DNA of 64,000 nt from Streptomyces sp. WM6378 (GTDB lineage: Bacteria > Actinomycetota > Actinomycetes > Streptomycetales > Streptomycetaceae): the NCBI RefSeq assembly GCF_001279695.1, contig NZ_LGDD01000047.1:1-64000 (forward strand), given 5' to 3'. The position numbers were made by a program, and so were the translations under genes. Each line of letters begins with the position of its first letter. Positions within the stretch are counted from its first letter, which is position 1. Below are positions 1 through 8,270 of the stretch, one piece after another. The notes under the pieces are model-generated. The model was not told the DNA's origin. It saw only the letters and a program-made list of their open reading frames with translations, and did no database searches.

Positions 1-63
1 TACCGCACCCCCATCGAGTACGAAGTACGCTCCGAGAACGACACCATCCCGGCTGCCGGTTAG
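1..63 (+). mobile_element. 3' end of an IS3-family transposase (OrfB), partial
   Basis: The window opens inside a reading frame that ends at the TAG at 61-63. The last 20 residues begin YRTPIEYE, which resembles the C-terminal tail of IS3-family integrase-type transposases. The catalytic core lies outside the window, so the family call rests on this short motif and on the terminal repeat that follows at 86-99. Inference: the element is inserted with its right end facing the next gene. Confidence 0.55.
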
Positions 64-85
64 CCACCGAGCCTGGAACCCAAAT

Positions 86-99
86 GGTGGGTCAGGTCA
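86..99. repeat. Probable right terminal inverted repeat of the IS3-type element
   Basis: GGTGGGTCAGGTCA reads TGACCTGACCCACC from the outside. That resembles IS3-family ends, which begin TGA and often TGACCTG. It lies 23 bases after the transposase stop, and homology to the next gene family begins immediately after it. The left end is outside the window, so neither the matching repeat nor the target duplication can be checked. Confidence 0.5.
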
Positions 100-233
100 C
101 ATAGCGTCGTCAAGCGGCACCGCGAAGAGCTGTCCAGCAACGGAATGATCACCCTCAGCGCCGATGACCTGCGTGGCGATGTCATGGCCAAAACGGCCAC
201 GACATCCGATGCGTCCGACGGCGACCCCGAAAG

Positions 234-242
234 TTATCCACA
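234..242 (+). other. Isolated DnaA-box match
   Basis: TTATCCACA is an exact match to the classical DnaA box. It lies inside the truncated coiled-coil frame and no second copy is nearby, so it may be chance. Confidence 0.3.
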
Positions 243-492
243 GAGGCGCCCTCGCCTCCGGGTTTTCACCCGCCGAGCCGTCCTCAACATAGCCATGCTT
301 CTTCGCGACAGCGAAGTGGCGCGGTGCGTGCGTACCTACCTCCTCGACACTGAGGAAACCCCCAGGACCGTCATCGCGAGCGATCCCCGCCACGACGGTC
401 TGGACCTCCGGGTCACCAACCTGGAGGGCTCCATGGCCCAGATCGGGCCCGCGCTCCAGGAGCTCGGTCCGGTGCTGCGGCGGATGTCGGTG

Positions 493-681
493 CGGCTGGA
501 GGCGATGGACCATCGGATGGCGGCGATGGATCACCGCATGGAAGCGATGGACCGGCGGCTCGAAGTCGTGGACGGTCGCCTGGAGAGCGTGGACCGACGG
601 CTGGCCGCTGTGGACCACCGCCTCGAATCCACGGGCCGACGAGTGGAATCCGTGGACCGCCGGCTCGACGCCACCAACCAT
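493..681 (+). repeat. 21-bp tandem repeat encoding heptads
   Basis: Nine consecutive 21-base units encode seven-residue repeats of the type R-L/M-E-A/S-M/V-D-R/H. Units differ at the third and fifth residues. Such arrays can expand or contract by slippage, which would change coiled-coil length in whole heptads. Confidence 0.75.
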
Positions 682-850
682 GTGGTCGGCGCCATGAGCG
701 TCCGGCTCACCGATCTCTCCGAGGACGTCGCCGACATCCAGCGGCGGCTCCCCCATCCCCCTCATCCGCCTCATCCGCGTCGCAAGCGCCGGAGGTAGGT
801 GGCCGGAGGTAGGTAGCCCGAGGTATCCGACCCCCGGCCGCACAACAGGC

Positions 851-884
851 GGTGCCCGGCGACCAGTTGATGTCGCCGGGCACC
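851..884. terminator. Bidirectional hairpin terminator
   Basis: A perfect 13-bp stem (GGTGCCCGGCGAC, 851-863, with its complement at 872-884) encloses an 8-base loop. It lies between the coiled-coil gene on the plus strand and the converging ABC operon on the minus strand, so it can serve both. Confidence 0.8.
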
Positions 885-906
885 GCCCCCGTCCGGGGAA
901 CCCCCG

Positions 907-1626
907 TCACTCCTCCCCGGCCAGCTTGAGGGTGCGCAGCTTCTGGCCCGCGTACCAGGTGGCCGCCGCGGTCACGCCCACCAGGAGGACGATCGCCAGC
1001 GGCAGGCCCACGTCGGAGGAGATCATGCCGTTCTCGCCGATCCTCTGGGCCAGGGCGAGCGACCACTGCTGGACGCTCAGGGTGCGTGCACCCGGCACCA
1101 GGTTGCCGAACAGCGACTCCCAGACCAGCGCGTACACCAGGCCGAAGACCACGGCGTGCCGGGTGACGGTGCCGAGCAGCAGGAAGACCGCAGCGTACGC
1201 GATGGAGGCGACCAGGGCCGCCACCGTGTAGGCGATCGCGATCTGCTGGCCGTTGCCGTTCAGGATGAACCCGGCGATCAGCGTGGGGATCGCGGAGAAC
1301 GCCATCGTCACGGCGATCGCGACGATCAGCTTGGTGAAGATGATCGTCGAGCGCTTCACCGGCTTGGCCAGCAGGTAGACGATCGAGCCGTCGTCGATCT
1401 CGGGGCCGATCGCGCCGGTGCCGGCGATGACGCCGATCAGCGGCACCATCGTGGCCAGCGCGAAGCTGCCGAGGAGGTCGGCGGTGACCTGGTCGTCGGC
1501 TCCGCTGAAGGAACGCACGGCCACCGAGATCACGATCAGCAGGGCGGGCAGGACGAAGAGAATGGCGGCCCGGCGGCGGCCGAGCAGAGCCCGGTAGGTG
1601 AGCCGGGCGACGGTCGGGTTGTACAT
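907..1626 (-). CDS. ABC-2 type transporter permease (second exporter)
   Basis: This 239-residue protein has about six hydrophobic segments beginning near residue 20, and the conserved stretch IDDGSIVYLLAKPVKRSTI (about residues 76-94) typical of ABC-2 permeases that partner a separate ATPase. It should form the membrane channel for the ATPase encoded just upstream (1654-2565, 27-base gap). A GGTGA sits seven bases before ATG 1626. It is last in a four-gene minus-strand operon that ends at the hairpin at 851-884. The substrate cannot be read from sequence; small hydrophobic or peptide-like export is usual for the family. Confidence 0.85.
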   Translation of the reverse strand: MYNPTVARLTYRALLGRRRAAILFVLPALLIVISVAVRSFSGADDQVTADLLGSFALATMVPLIGVIAGTGAIGPEIDDGSIVYLLAKPVKRSTIIFTKLIVAIAVTMAFSAIPTLIAGFILNGNGQQIAIAYTVAALVASIAYAAVFLLLGTVTRHAVVFGLVYALVWESLFGNLVPGARTLSVQQWSLALAQRIGENGMISSDVGLPLAIVLLVGVTAAATWYAGQKLRTLKLAGEE

Positions 1627-1653
1627 GGGAACGTCACCGCTCCTTTCAGGCGC

Positions 1654-2565
1654 TCAGGCCGCTACGAGGTAGGAGAAGACGGATTCGAGGGACTCGTCGG
1701 ACGGCGAGACCGTCAGCAGACGGATGCCGTTCGCCTTGGCCACCTGGGGGAGCAGCGTGGTGAACCGGCCGAAGTCGACGGCCTGGATGCGCAGCGCGCC
1801 CTCCTTGAGGTCCACCTCGATCCCGGCGGTCGAGGGGTCGGCGATCAGGGCGGCGGCCAGCGCGCGGTCGTCGCTGGAGCGGATCAGATAGCGGTGCGGG
1901 CGGTCCGTCATGAGACGGCGGATCTTGCGGAAGTCGCCGCTGGCCGCGTGCCGTCCGGCAACGATGACCTCGATGTGCGAGGCGAGCTGCTCGACCTCTT
2001 CGAGGATGTGCGAGGAGAACAGGACCGTGCGGCCCTCGGCGCCCATCCGCCGCAGCAGGTCCATCAGTTGCATGCGCTGGCGCGGGTCCATGCCGTTGAA
2101 CGGCTCGTCGAGCAGCAGCACCGACGGATTGTGGACGAGGGCGGAGGCCATCTTGACGCGCTGGCGCATGCCCTTGCTATAGGTCTGGATCTTGCGGTCC
2201 TGGGCGTACTCCATCTCGACCGTGGCCAGGGCCCGGCCGGCCTCGCGGGCGCCGAGGCCGTGCAACTCGGCGTTGGCGACGACGAATTCGCGGCCCGTGA
2301 GGAAGTCGTACATGGCCTCCCGCTCGGGGACGATGCCGATCTTCTTGTAGACGGACTCGTTGCGCCAGATCTGCTCGCCGTCGAGCGTGACCGTTCCCGT
2401 GGAGGGGGCGAGGAAACCGCCCATCATGTTGATGAGGGTGGACTTTCCGGCACCGTTGGGGCCGAGCAGTCCGGTCACGCCGGGGCCGACCGTCATGGTG
2501 ACGTCGTTGACCGCCACCACGTTGCCGAACCAACGTGAGGTGTGGTCGATGTCGATGGTGGTCAC
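1654..2565 (-). CDS. ABC transporter ATP-binding protein (second exporter)
   Basis: This is a 303-residue ATPase with Walker A GPNGAGKST near residue 35, signature YSKGMRQRVKMASAL, and Walker B VLLLDEPFNGMDP followed by the switch-region SSHILEE. The C-terminal hundred residues are the extra domain common to drug- and lantibiotic-type exporters. The GTG start at 2563-2565 overlaps the stop of the upstream permease (GTGA), so the two are translationally coupled. A longer frame open upstream of this GTG has no homology and was not used. It pairs with the permease genes on either side. Confidence 0.88.
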   Translation of the reverse strand: MTTIDIDHTSRWFGNVVAVNDVTMTVGPGVTGLLGPNGAGKSTLINMMGGFLAPSTGTVTLDGEQIWRNESVYKKIGIVPEREAMYDFLTGREFVVANAELHGLGAREAGRALATVEMEYAQDRKIQTYSKGMRQRVKMASALVHNPSVLLLDEPFNGMDPRQRMQLMDLLRRMGAEGRTVLFSSHILEEVEQLASHIEVIVAGRHAASGDFRKIRRLMTDRPHRYLIRSSDDRALAAALIADPSTAGIEVDLKEGALRIQAVDFGRFTTLLPQVAKANGIRLLTVSPSDESLESVFSYLVAA

Positions 2566-3449
2566 AGCCCGACCTTCCGGTAGCGGCGCATCAGGACGGC
2601 GTACGAGCCGTAGATCAGCGCGAGGACGACGAGCAGATAGAGCGCTCCGACTCCCGACCCCGGGCCGTTGCCGCCGGGGAAGTTGGAGCTCGCGCCGAGG
2701 AACGCGCTCTGCACGCCGTCGATGAGCGTGATGGGGGAGAACAGGCCGAGCCACTTGACCGCTCCGGGGGAGCCCTGGTTGAAGGCGATGGCCTGGACCG
2801 CGGAGACCGCTCCGTAGGAGACGGTCAGGACGGCGATCACGGCGGCCACTCCGAAGCCGCGGCGCGGCGTCAGCGCGGCGATGACCAGGCCGAGGCCCGC
2901 GAAGAGGAGCGAGAGCAGTGCCACCGAGACCAGCCCCTGGGCGAACCCCTTGGTCTGGTCCGCGAAGTCGAGTTTGGCGAGCAGGGAGCCGATGTACAGG
3001 ATCACCAGGGGTGCGCCGGTGATGATGAACAGGGCCGAGGCCATGGCCGCGAACTTGGCCAGGACGTAGTCGAGGCGCTCGATCGGCCGCGAGAAGTACA
3101 GCGGCACCGTCTTGAAGCGCAGGTCGCGCGAGACGGTCTGGGGCGCCTGGGCCGCGATGAACAGGCCGATGACGGCCTGGAGGAAGATCGCGTACCGCGT
3201 GTACTGCACCGGCAGGTCGTTGGCCTTGGTGGCGACGGCGACCGCGACCATGATGGCCGCGGGCACGCACATCACCGCGAACAGCAGCATCGGAAGCACC
3301 TTGGACTTGGCGCTGCGGCCCAGGCCGTACGCGCCGCGCAGGGACTGCGAGAAGAGCGAGCGGCGGGCGTAGGCCCGGCCGAGCCGCGGCCCGTCGTAGT
3401 TGCGGTAGCCGATGTTGTGGATCTGGGTCTGGGCGCTGTCAGTTGCCAT
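2562..3449 (-). CDS. ABC-2 type transporter permease (first exporter)
   Basis: This 295-residue protein opens with IHNIGYRNYDGPRLGRAYA, a sequence often seen at the N-terminus of actinobacterial ABC-2 permeases. It carries about six membrane segments from residue 50 onward and the SRDLRFKTVPLYFSRPIERLDY coupling segment. Its start overlaps the upstream ATPase by 11 bases, and its stop overlaps the downstream ATPase by the GTGA junction. It therefore sits in the middle of a coupled ATPase-permease-ATPase-permease operon. Confidence 0.87.
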   Translation of the reverse strand: MATDSAQTQIHNIGYRNYDGPRLGRAYARRSLFSQSLRGAYGLGRSAKSKVLPMLLFAVMCVPAAIMVAVAVATKANDLPVQYTRYAIFLQAVIGLFIAAQAPQTVSRDLRFKTVPLYFSRPIERLDYVLAKFAAMASALFIITGAPLVILYIGSLLAKLDFADQTKGFAQGLVSVALLSLLFAGLGLVIAALTPRRGFGVAAVIAVLTVSYGAVSAVQAIAFNQGSPGAVKWLGLFSPITLIDGVQSAFLGASSNFPGGNGPGSGVGALYLLVVLALIYGSYAVLMRRYRKVGL

Positions 3450-4464
3450 CGCGGCCGCCTCTCTTCTGCTCGGCGCCGGCCGCGGTGGCTGCCCATGCGG
3501 CGGCGCGTTCGGAGACCGGCTCCTGCGCCGGGGTCTGGAACACCTCGGCGATGTGGTGACGGCGCTGTTCCATCCGTACGAGCCCGAGGCCCAGGTGGGC
3601 CACGGTGTCGCGGACCGTGTCGTAGGTGTCCTCGCCGGTGGCCTCGATGAGGAGGATGTGGCCGGCGCCCGGCAGTCCGTCCTCGACGCCCGCGTGCAGC
3701 GTGAGCCCCGCCGCGGTGAGCGCCTTGCGCACCGCCTCCGTGCCGTCGGGGTGGGTGTCGGAGTCGGTGACCTCGACCGCGAGGGTGGTGGTGATCTGGG
3801 TGAAGTCGCTGGTGGAGCTGGAGCGGAGCAGTTGCCCGCCGTCGATGACCACCACGTGGTCGCAGGTGCGCTCCAGCTCGCCCAGGAGGTGCGAGGTGAC
3901 CAGGACCGAGATGCCGAAGTCGGTGTGGATGCGGCGGATCAGGCCGAGCATCTCGTCGCGGCCGACCGGGTCGAGGCCGTTGGTCGGCTCGTCGAGCAGG
4001 ACCAGCTGGGGGTCGTGGACGAGCGCCTGGGCGAGCTTGACCCGCTGCTTCATGCCGGTCGAATAGCCGCCGATGGGCCGGTAGCGCTCCTCGTAGAGCC
4101 CCACGTGGCGCAGCGTGTCGGCGGTTCGCTCGCGGGCCGCGGTGGCCGGCAGGCCCGACATGCGCGCCATGTGCACGACGAACTCGGTGGCCGAGACGTC
4201 GGGTGGCAGGCAGTCGTGCTCCGGCATGTAGCCCACCCGCTCGCGGATGGCGCTGCCGCTGGTGGCCACGTCCAGGCCGAGCACGGCGGCGGTGCCCTCC
4301 GTGGCGGGCGAGAGACCCAGCAGGATCTTGATCAACGTGGACTTGCCGGCTCCGTTGGCGCCCACCAGCCCGGTCACGCCGGGGCCGATGTCCAACGAGA
4401 GCCGGTCAAGCGCGGTCACCTTGGGGAACCGCTTGCTCAGGCTTTCGGTCGCGATCACAGTCAC
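3439..4464 (-). CDS. ABC transporter ATP-binding protein (first exporter)
   Basis: A 341-residue ATPase from GTG 4464 (VTVIATESLSKRF). It has Walker A GANGAGKST, the Q-loop region GYMPEHDCLP, signature YSTGMKQRVKLAQAL and Walker B LVLLDEPTNGLDP. The frame stays open upstream of the GTG, but that part is low-complexity and lacks ATPase features. It is first in the four-gene export operon. Two complete ATPase/permease sets in one operon suggest either two exporters or a hetero-complex with two different ATPases. No regulator is adjacent; a divergent promoter region lies at 4465-4715. Confidence 0.87.
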   Translation of the reverse strand: MTVIATESLSKRFPKVTALDRLSLDIGPGVTGLVGANGAGKSTLIKILLGLSPATEGTAAVLGLDVATSGSAIRERVGYMPEHDCLPPDVSATEFVVHMARMSGLPATAARERTADTLRHVGLYEERYRPIGGYSTGMKQRVKLAQALVHDPQLVLLDEPTNGLDPVGRDEMLGLIRRIHTDFGISVLVTSHLLGELERTCDHVVVIDGGQLLRSSSTSDFTQITTTLAVEVTDSDTHPDGTEAVRKALTAAGLTLHAGVEDGLPGAGHILLIEATGEDTYDTVRDTVAHLGLGLVRMEQRRHHIAEVFQTPAQEPVSERAAAWAATAAGAEQKRGGRDGN

Positions 4465-4598
4465 GTCATCGACGGTAGTGGCGCAGGCCACATGAATCGT
4501 CAGCCCAGACGGCTGGATCCATGTCCGACTCCAGAGGTACGAGCCCGTAGGGGAACCCGTACGTGAGGCTGACGGGGTCACCGGCCCGGGGCACGGAG

Positions 4599-4625
4599 TT
4601 GTCCACAACCGGCCCGTTGTCCACA
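4599..4625 (+). other. Pair of exact DnaA boxes
   Basis: Two exact copies of TTGTCCACA, the Streptomyces DnaA-box consensus, lie at 4599-4607 and 4617-4625. They have the same orientation and start 18 bp apart. They lie in the divergent intergenic region 4465-4715 between the ABC operon and the M24 gene. Confidence 0.6.
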
Positions 4626-4684
4626 GGCTGGTGCAGGACCCTTGACGCAGCCGCCGGGCATTGTCACATTCATCAGTGTCAAGT

Positions 4685-4696
4685 TACGCACGCGTA
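4685..4696. promoter_or_regulatory. Palindromic operator candidate before the M24/EphD operon
   Basis: TACGC-AC-GCGTA is a 12-bp inverted repeat ending 19 bases before ATG 4716, placed where a repressor could block transcription or early elongation. Upstream, TTGACG (4642-4647) and TTGTCA (4661-4666) are possible -35 elements, but no convincing -10 follows either. The cognate regulator is unknown; the MerR gene at the end of the operon is one candidate. Confidence 0.4.
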
Positions 4697-4715
4697 GGGC
4701 GACAGGGGTGGACGA

Positions 4716-5564
4716 ATGCCATCGGCACTGAAGGCTGAACCCGACGCGCGGCTGCGCGGGTTCAGGGAAGTACAGAGCCTCGCGTACGAGTGCGCGGAGG
4801 CGGTGGCCGCGCAGCTCAAGCCCGGGGTGACCGAGCGGGAAGCCGCGCGGATGCAGCGGGACTGGTTGCGCGAGCGGGGCGTGCGGGACTGGTTCCACCT
4901 GCCGTTCGCCTGGTTCGGCGACCGCACGGCGTTCGTGAACTTCCACCTCCCGTTGCAGTTCTTCCCCACCAACCGGCGTCTGGAGGCGGGGATGCCCTTC
5001 ATCCTCGACATGGCTCCGGTCTACAAGGGCTTCACCGCGGACATCGGCTACTCGGGCTGCCTCGGGCTCAACCCGGTGCACGACCGGCTGCTCGCCGACC
5101 TGGAGGCGCACCGCGAGCTGATCCTGCGCGAGGTGCGCGAGAAGCGGCCGCTGCGCGAGATCTACGAGGACGTGGACCGGCTCATGGTCCGCCAGGGCTA
5201 TGCCAACCGGCACCGCGCCTACCCGTTCGGCGTGATCGCCCACAAGATCGACCAGGTGAAGGAGCGCCGCTGGTCGCCGAACGTCTTCGGGTTCGGCACC
5301 CAGGCGCTGAAGGGTCTGGCGAGCGATGCGGTGCACGGCCACCGCGACGGCTGGTCGCCGCTGTGGTCCCCGTACAAGTTCTCCGACCACCCGCCGCAGC
5401 CGGGGCTGTGGGCGGTCGAGCCGCACCTCGGGTTCCGGGGTACGGGCGCGAAGTTCGAGGAGATCCTGGTCGTCACCGACTCCAAGGACCCCGAGCAGAG
5501 CGCGTTCTGGCTGGACGACGACCTGCCGCATGTGCGGCGCTGGGCCGAGGAGAAGGCGGCGTGA
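4716..5564 (+). CDS. M24-family metallopeptidase (Xaa-Pro aminopeptidase-like)
   Basis: A 282-residue pita-bread-fold protein. The expected metal ligands of the family can be placed: D in FILDMAP, D in FTADIGYSG, H in GVIAHKI, E in WAVEPHLG and E in KFEEILVV. Most M24 enzymes remove N-terminal residues or cleave X-Pro bonds, although some members act on non-peptide substrates. An AGGGGTGG ribosome site precedes ATG 4716. Its stop overlaps the next gene's GTG by four bases, so its role is probably tied to the downstream EphD-like and diiron-type enzymes. Confidence 0.82.
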   Translation: MPSALKAEPDARLRGFREVQSLAYECAEAVAAQLKPGVTEREAARMQRDWLRERGVRDWFHLPFAWFGDRTAFVNFHLPLQFFPTNRRLEAGMPFILDMAPVYKGFTADIGYSGCLGLNPVHDRLLADLEAHRELILREVREKRPLREIYEDVDRLMVRQGYANRHRAYPFGVIAHKIDQVKERRWSPNVFGFGTQALKGLASDAVHGHRDGWSPLWSPYKFSDHPPQPGLWAVEPHLGFRGTGAKFEEILVVTDSKDPEQSAFWLDDDLPHVRRWAEEKAA

Positions 5565-7336
5565 GCGTGACGAGCGTGGACATCGAGGGAGCGCGCGAGC
5601 GCTGGGTGCGGACCGGCGGCGTGGAGCTGTGCGTCGCCGAACTGGGCGACGAATCCCAGCCGACCGTGCTCCTGGTGCACGGCTACCCGGACAGCAAGGA
5701 GGTGTGGTCCGAGGTCGCCGAGCGGCTTGCCGAGCGCTTCCACGTGGTCCTTTACGACGTCCGCGGGCACGGCCGCTCCACCGCGCCGGCCCCGCTGCGC
5801 GGCGGGTTCACGCTGGAGAAGCTGACGGACGACTTCCTGGCGGTCGCGGACGCGGTCAGCCCGGACCGGCCGGTCCATCTGGTCGGCCACGACTGGGGTT
5901 CGGTGCAGGGCTGGGAGTTCGCGACCGTCGAGCGCACCGAAGGCCGCATAGCGTCCTTCACCTCGATGTCCGGCCCGTCGCTCGATCACTTCGGGCACTG
6001 GATCAAGAGCCGGATGAGCCGCCCGACCCCGCGCAAGGTGGGTCAGCTCCTCGGCCAGGGCGCCAAGTCCTGGTACGTGTACATGCTGCACACCCCGGTC
6101 CTGCCCGAGCTGGCCTGGCGCGGCCCGCTCGGCAAGCGGTGGCCGAAGATGCTCCAGCGCCTGGAGAACGTGCCCGCAGACGGCTACCCCACGGCCTCCC
6201 TTCCGCAGGACGCGGCGCACGGCGCCTGGCTCTACCGGGACAACGTCCGCGCCCGGCTGCGCCGCCCGCGCCCCGACGCGTACGCCCACGTGCCCGTCCA
6301 GCTGATCACGCCGCTCGACGACGTGTTCCTCTCGCCGAAGCTGTACGCCGAACTGGAGCACTGGGCGCCCCAGTTGATCCGCCGCACGCTGCCCGCCAAG
6401 CACTGGATACCGCGCACCAGGCCGGACCAACTGGCCGCCTGGATCGGCGAATTCGTCCGTTCCAATGAGGACGGCATCCCGGCCAAGGACACCGTCGCGA
6501 CGGGCCGGTACGCCGACCGGTTCGGGGGACAGCTGGTCCTGGTGACGGGGGCGGCGAGCGGCATCGGCCGGGCCACGGCCTTCGCGTTCGCCGAGGCCGG
6601 GGCGCGGATCGTGGCCGTGGACCGGGACGCCGAGGGGGCGACGCGGACCGCGGAGATGTCCCGGCTGATCGGCTCGCCCGAGGCCTGGGGCGAGGCCGTC
6701 GACGTCAGCGACGAGCAGGCGATGGAGAAGCTCGCCGAGAAGGTCGCCACCGAGTACGGCGTCGTCGACGTCCTGGTCAACAACGCGGGAATCGGGCTCT
6801 CGGGCTCCTTCTTCGACACCACGGCCGAGGACTGGAAGAAGGTCCTCGACGTCAATCTGTGGGGCGTCATCCACGGCTGCCGCATCTTCGGCAAGCAGAT
6901 GGCCGAGCGAGGCCAGGGCGGCCACATCGTCAACACCGCGTCCGCCGCCGCCTATCAGCCCTCCCGGGCGCTGCCCGCGTACAGCACGTCGAAGGCCGCG
7001 GTGCTGATGCTCAGCGAGTGCCTGCGCGCCGAACTGGCAGGTCAGGGCATCGGCGTCTCGGCGATCTGCCCCGGCCTCGTCAACACCAACATCACCTCGA
7101 CGACGCACTTCGCGGGCACCGACGCCAAGGAGGAGAAGCGCCTCCAGAAGAAGACCTCGCGCCTGTACGGGCTGCGCAACTTCCCGCCGGAGAAGGTCGC
7201 TTCGGCGATCCTGCGCGCCGTGGTGAAGAACCAGGCCGTGGTGCCGGTGACGCCCGAGGCCCGCGGCGCCCACCTCATGTCCCGCTTCGCGCCGAGGACG
7301 CTGCGCGCGATCGCCCGATTGGAGCCGCCGCTGTGA
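5561..7336 (+). CDS. ephD: EphD-like fusion: epoxide-hydrolase-type alpha/beta hydrolase plus short-chain dehydrogenase
   Basis: A 591-residue protein from GTG 5561, the same size as mycobacterial EphD. Residues 1-295 are an alpha/beta hydrolase with HGYPDS, the GHDWGS nucleophile elbow (Asp, as in epoxide hydrolases), an acidic residue in TPLDDVF and a histidine in AKHWIP. From about residue 320 it is a short-chain dehydrogenase with TGAASGIG, VNNAG and the YSTSK catalytic pair. The C-terminal extension after residue 520 is typical of membrane-associated SDRs. It is coupled to both neighbours by GTGA overlaps. The likely substrate class is a lipid epoxide, aldehyde or alcohol (family-based inference). 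Confidence 0.85.
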   Translation: MSVTSVDIEGARERWVRTGGVELCVAELGDESQPTVLLVHGYPDSKEVWSEVAERLAERFHVVLYDVRGHGRSTAPAPLRGGFTLEKLTDDFLAVADAVSPDRPVHLVGHDWGSVQGWEFATVERTEGRIASFTSMSGPSLDHFGHWIKSRMSRPTPRKVGQLLGQGAKSWYVYMLHTPVLPELAWRGPLGKRWPKMLQRLENVPADGYPTASLPQDAAHGAWLYRDNVRARLRRPRPDAYAHVPVQLITPLDDVFLSPKLYAELEHWAPQLIRRTLPAKHWIPRTRPDQLAAWIGEFVRSNEDGIPAKDTVATGRYADRFGGQLVLVTGAASGIGRATAFAFAEAGARIVAVDRDAEGATRTAEMSRLIGSPEAWGEAVDVSDEQAMEKLAEKVATEYGVVDVLVNNAGIGLSGSFFDTTAEDWKKVLDVNLWGVIHGCRIFGKQMAERGQGGHIVNTASAAAYQPSRALPAYSTSKAAVLMLSECLRAELAGQGIGVSAICPGLVNTNITSTTHFAGTDAKEEKRLQKKTSRLYGLRNFPPEKVASAILRAVVKNQAVVPVTPEARGAHLMSRFAPRTLRAIARLEPPL

Positions 7337-8265
7337 GCACGGAGCGCCGGGAAGGCACGAAGAGCGAGGAGCACTACCGAATAACCCCGCGCCGGGTCTC
7401 GTTCGACTGGGACGGGACGCCGCTGCACTGGATTCCGGACGAGCCCACCGCCACCCATGTGATCAATGTGCTGCACCTGCTGCTTCCGGCGGGCGAGCGC
7501 TGGTTCGTGAAGGTGTTCAAGGAGGCCCTGCCGCTGGTCGCCGACCCGGTGCTGCTCAAGGACGTCAAGGGGTTCATGGGCCAGGAGGCCACCCACAGCG
7601 TCCAACACGCCCATGTCCTGGACCACTTGGCGCACCAGCGGCTCGACACCACCGCCTACACCCGGCACGTCGACTTCCTCTTCGAGAAGCTCCTCGGCGA
7701 GGCGCCGCCGTTCGGGGCGCCGATTCCGACCCAGGAGTGGCTGCGCTTCCGGCTCTCGCTGATCGCCGCGATCGAGCAGTTCACGGCGGTCCTCGGCAAC
7801 TGGGTGCTGCACGCCGAGGGCCTGGACCGGGCCGGCTCGGACCCGGTCATGCTCGATCTGCTGCGCTGGCACGGCGCGGAGGAGGTCGAACACCGGGCGG
7901 TGGCCTTCGACATGTACCAGCACTGCGGCGGTACGGGCCTGCCCCGCTACGCCCGCCGTGTCGAGGGCATGGCCGTCGTCGCCCCGGTGCTGCTGTGGCT
8001 GTGGGTGTGGGGCGCCTCCTATCTGATCCGGCACGACCCCGGGCTCGCGGGCCGGGCGCGCTACTCGCTGCGTGAGCACAACCGGGCCGTACGCCGCGGC
8101 CTGCTGCCCACCTGGACGGAACTGGGCTCGGCCATACCCCGCTACTTCCGCCGGTCGTACCATCCCTCGCAGGAGGGCTCCCTGCGCAAGGCCGTCGAAT
8201 ACCTCGCGACCTCGCCGGCGGCCCGAGCGGCGGCGGGCGCGGTGGGCCGCGCCGCCCTGGGGTAG
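7333..8265 (+). CDS. Predicted metal-dependent hydrolase (PF10118-type, ferritin-like diiron fold)
   Basis: 310 residues from GTG 7333, which overlaps the EphD stop (GTGA). Helical blocks GQEATHSVQH, IAAIEQFTAVLGNW and WHGAEEVEHRAVAFD supply the repeated E/H ligands expected of a diiron four-helix bundle. One hydrophobic segment (VVAPVLLWLWVWGASYLI) lies near residue 220. Members of this family are named hydrolases, but the reaction is not established. The N-terminal ITPRRVSFDWDGTPLHWIPDEP segment is typical of the family. The coupling suggests action on the same compound as the EphD-like enzyme. Confidence 0.78.
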   Translation: MSTERREGTKSEEHYRITPRRVSFDWDGTPLHWIPDEPTATHVINVLHLLLPAGERWFVKVFKEALPLVADPVLLKDVKGFMGQEATHSVQHAHVLDHLAHQRLDTTAYTRHVDFLFEKLLGEAPPFGAPIPTQEWLRFRLSLIAAIEQFTAVLGNWVLHAEGLDRAGSDPVMLDLLRWHGAEEVEHRAVAFDMYQHCGGTGLPRYARRVEGMAVVAPVLLWLWVWGASYLIRHDPGLAGRARYSLREHNRAVRRGLLPTWTELGSAIPRYFRRSYHPSQEGSLRKAVEYLATSPAARAAAGAVGRAALG

Positions 8266-8270
8266 AGGGA

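Larger units (their letters stand above)
100..798 (+). pseudogene. 5'-truncated Streptomyces coiled-coil (RHREEL-type) protein
   Basis: The frame is open from base 64, but family-like sequence starts only at 100 (HSVVKRHREEL), directly after the IS end. Related Streptomyces proteins have an extra N-terminal helix-turn-helix-like segment before this motif (recollection). Translation could still start at ATG 145, giving 217 residues without the motif. From that ATG, residues 32-70 hold the conserved RLRVFTRRAVLNIAMLLRDS block. Residues 117-179 are nine near-perfect heptads (RLxxVDR type), encoded by 21-base tandem repeats at about 493-681, so a long coiled coil is expected. The tail is His/Pro then Arg/Lys rich. 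Function is unknown; it may be a degrading gene or a shortened product. Confidence 0.6.

Noticed and set aside
493..681. CRISPR-like or satellite array in the coiled-coil gene
   Set aside because: The 21-bp units have no spacers and encode protein heptads in frame.
1156..2538. A 460-residue open frame antisense to the ABC permease and ATPase
   Set aside because: Asp/Gly/His-rich shadow without domains.
3439..4608. Longer 389-residue start for the first ABC ATPase
   Set aside because: The extra N-terminal part has no homology and lies over the upstream regulatory region; GTG 4464 directly precedes the conserved ATPase sequence.
4790..7336. One 848-residue protein covering the EphD-like gene
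   Set aside because: The first 257 residues lie out of frame over the M24 gene. The GTG at 5561 overlapping the M24 stop gives the normal 591-residue EphD size.
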